From the NCBI RefSeq assembly GCF_007692705.1, contig NZ_REBN01000075.1, positions 1-43,692 on the forward strand: a stretch of 43,692 bases of DNA, in the 5' to 3' direction. The notes beneath the pieces were generated by a model. The model was not told the origin of the DNA and did not search any database. It saw only the letters and a list, made by a program, of their open reading frames with translations. Shown here in pieces: positions 43,507-43,692 of this stretch; within the stretch, counting starts at the first letter, position 1; each line of letters starts with the position of its first letter. Made by a program: the position numbers and the translations under genes. The DNA comes from Mongoliibacter sp. Lineage in GTDB: Bacteria; Bacteroidota; Bacteroidia; Cytophagales; Cyclobacteriaceae.

Positions 43507-43692
43507 GTGGATACAGCTTTTCAGGAATACCCAATAAATAAAATTTTGAGAAAAAATCAAAGAGTCCAAACCAATTGAAAATATGATGAAATAATTAACT
43601 AAATCGATTTACTAAACCAAATTAATTTTTTATTATTCGATACTTAATTAAAATTTTTATTAAATAAGTTTTTATCAGATATTTTTTTTAAT

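Noticed and set aside
1-43692. Prophage, transposon, toxin-antitoxin or defence island
   Set aside because: No integrase, transposase, phage structural gene, restriction or nuclease-helicase cluster was found; nearly every gene is a recognisable housekeeping or envelope gene.
1-43692. tRNA or rRNA genes
   Set aside because: No cloverleaf with GTTCGA-type T-arm and no rRNA-like conserved stretch was recognised in the gaps between genes.

Overview
The window looks like ordinary chromosome from a low-GC member of the Bacteroidota, most likely Cytophagales and perhaps Cyclobacteriaceae. The evidence is a PorU-PorV pair of the type IX secretion system, a CdaA/FolP/DUF1599/BT_3928-type gene neighbourhood, several candidate -7 boxes of the Bacteroidota form TAnnTTTG, weak Shine-Dalgarno sequences, and many TTG starts. 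The family assignment is inference. No rRNA, tRNA, CRISPR array, insertion sequence, integrase or phage gene was seen.

Layout. (1) 1-8.6 kb: a 5'-truncated patatin-like lipase, a CPA2 cation/proton antiporter with RCK domains, a DUF962/Mpo1-like membrane protein, an FAD oxidoreductase, an NhaC antiporter overlapping a DEDDy exonuclease, and a YigZ/IMPACT protein. (2) 8.7-11 kb: three overlapping genes (FdtA-like sugar ketoisomerase, FemAB/GNAT-like protein, family 2 glycosyltransferase), probably a small glycan-modification unit. (3) 11-18 kb, minus strand: a five-gene overlapping operon (metallo-beta-lactamase hydrolase, PssA, PorU, PorV, an M16-family protein without its zinc motif). It joins phospholipid synthesis to surface-protein maturation. 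(4) 18.1-23.8 kb: a second FAD oxidoreductase, a 1218-residue outer-membrane mosaic (pseudo-peptidase, beta-propeller, heptad repeat, barrel), and the YicC endoribonuclease. (5) 23.9-27.9 kb: folP-cdaA diverging from DUF1599-BT_3928-aroK. (6) 27.8-31 kb: a FadL/OmpP1-type porin and a Gly/Met/Trp-rich lipoprotein. (7) 31-34.4 kb: proS, then nfeD-floA. (8) 34.6-39.5 kb: a DUF389 membrane protein, a single-domain response regulator, and an mlaE-mlaF-mlaD phospholipid transport operon. (9) 39.5-43.7 kb: a membrane-anchored EEP-family hydrolase and aconitase.

Envelope biology dominates: phospholipid synthesis (PssA), phospholipid transport (Mla), membrane microdomains (FloA/NfeD), surface-protein secretion (PorU/PorV), porins and ion homeostasis (CPA2, NhaC, c-di-AMP synthase).

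No obviously new defence or mobile system is present. The observations most worth a second look are: an eight-unit 11-bp degenerate repeat between two convergent genes (1713-1799); a perfect 13-bp terminator-like hairpin buried inside the end of aroK; a promoter-hairpin-terminator cassette ahead of nfeD that could be a small RNA or attenuating leader; a hairpin cluster upstream of the response regulator; an internally duplicated DUF1599 protein; the mosaic outer-membrane protein with its perfect heptad repeat; and the low-complexity lipoprotein.
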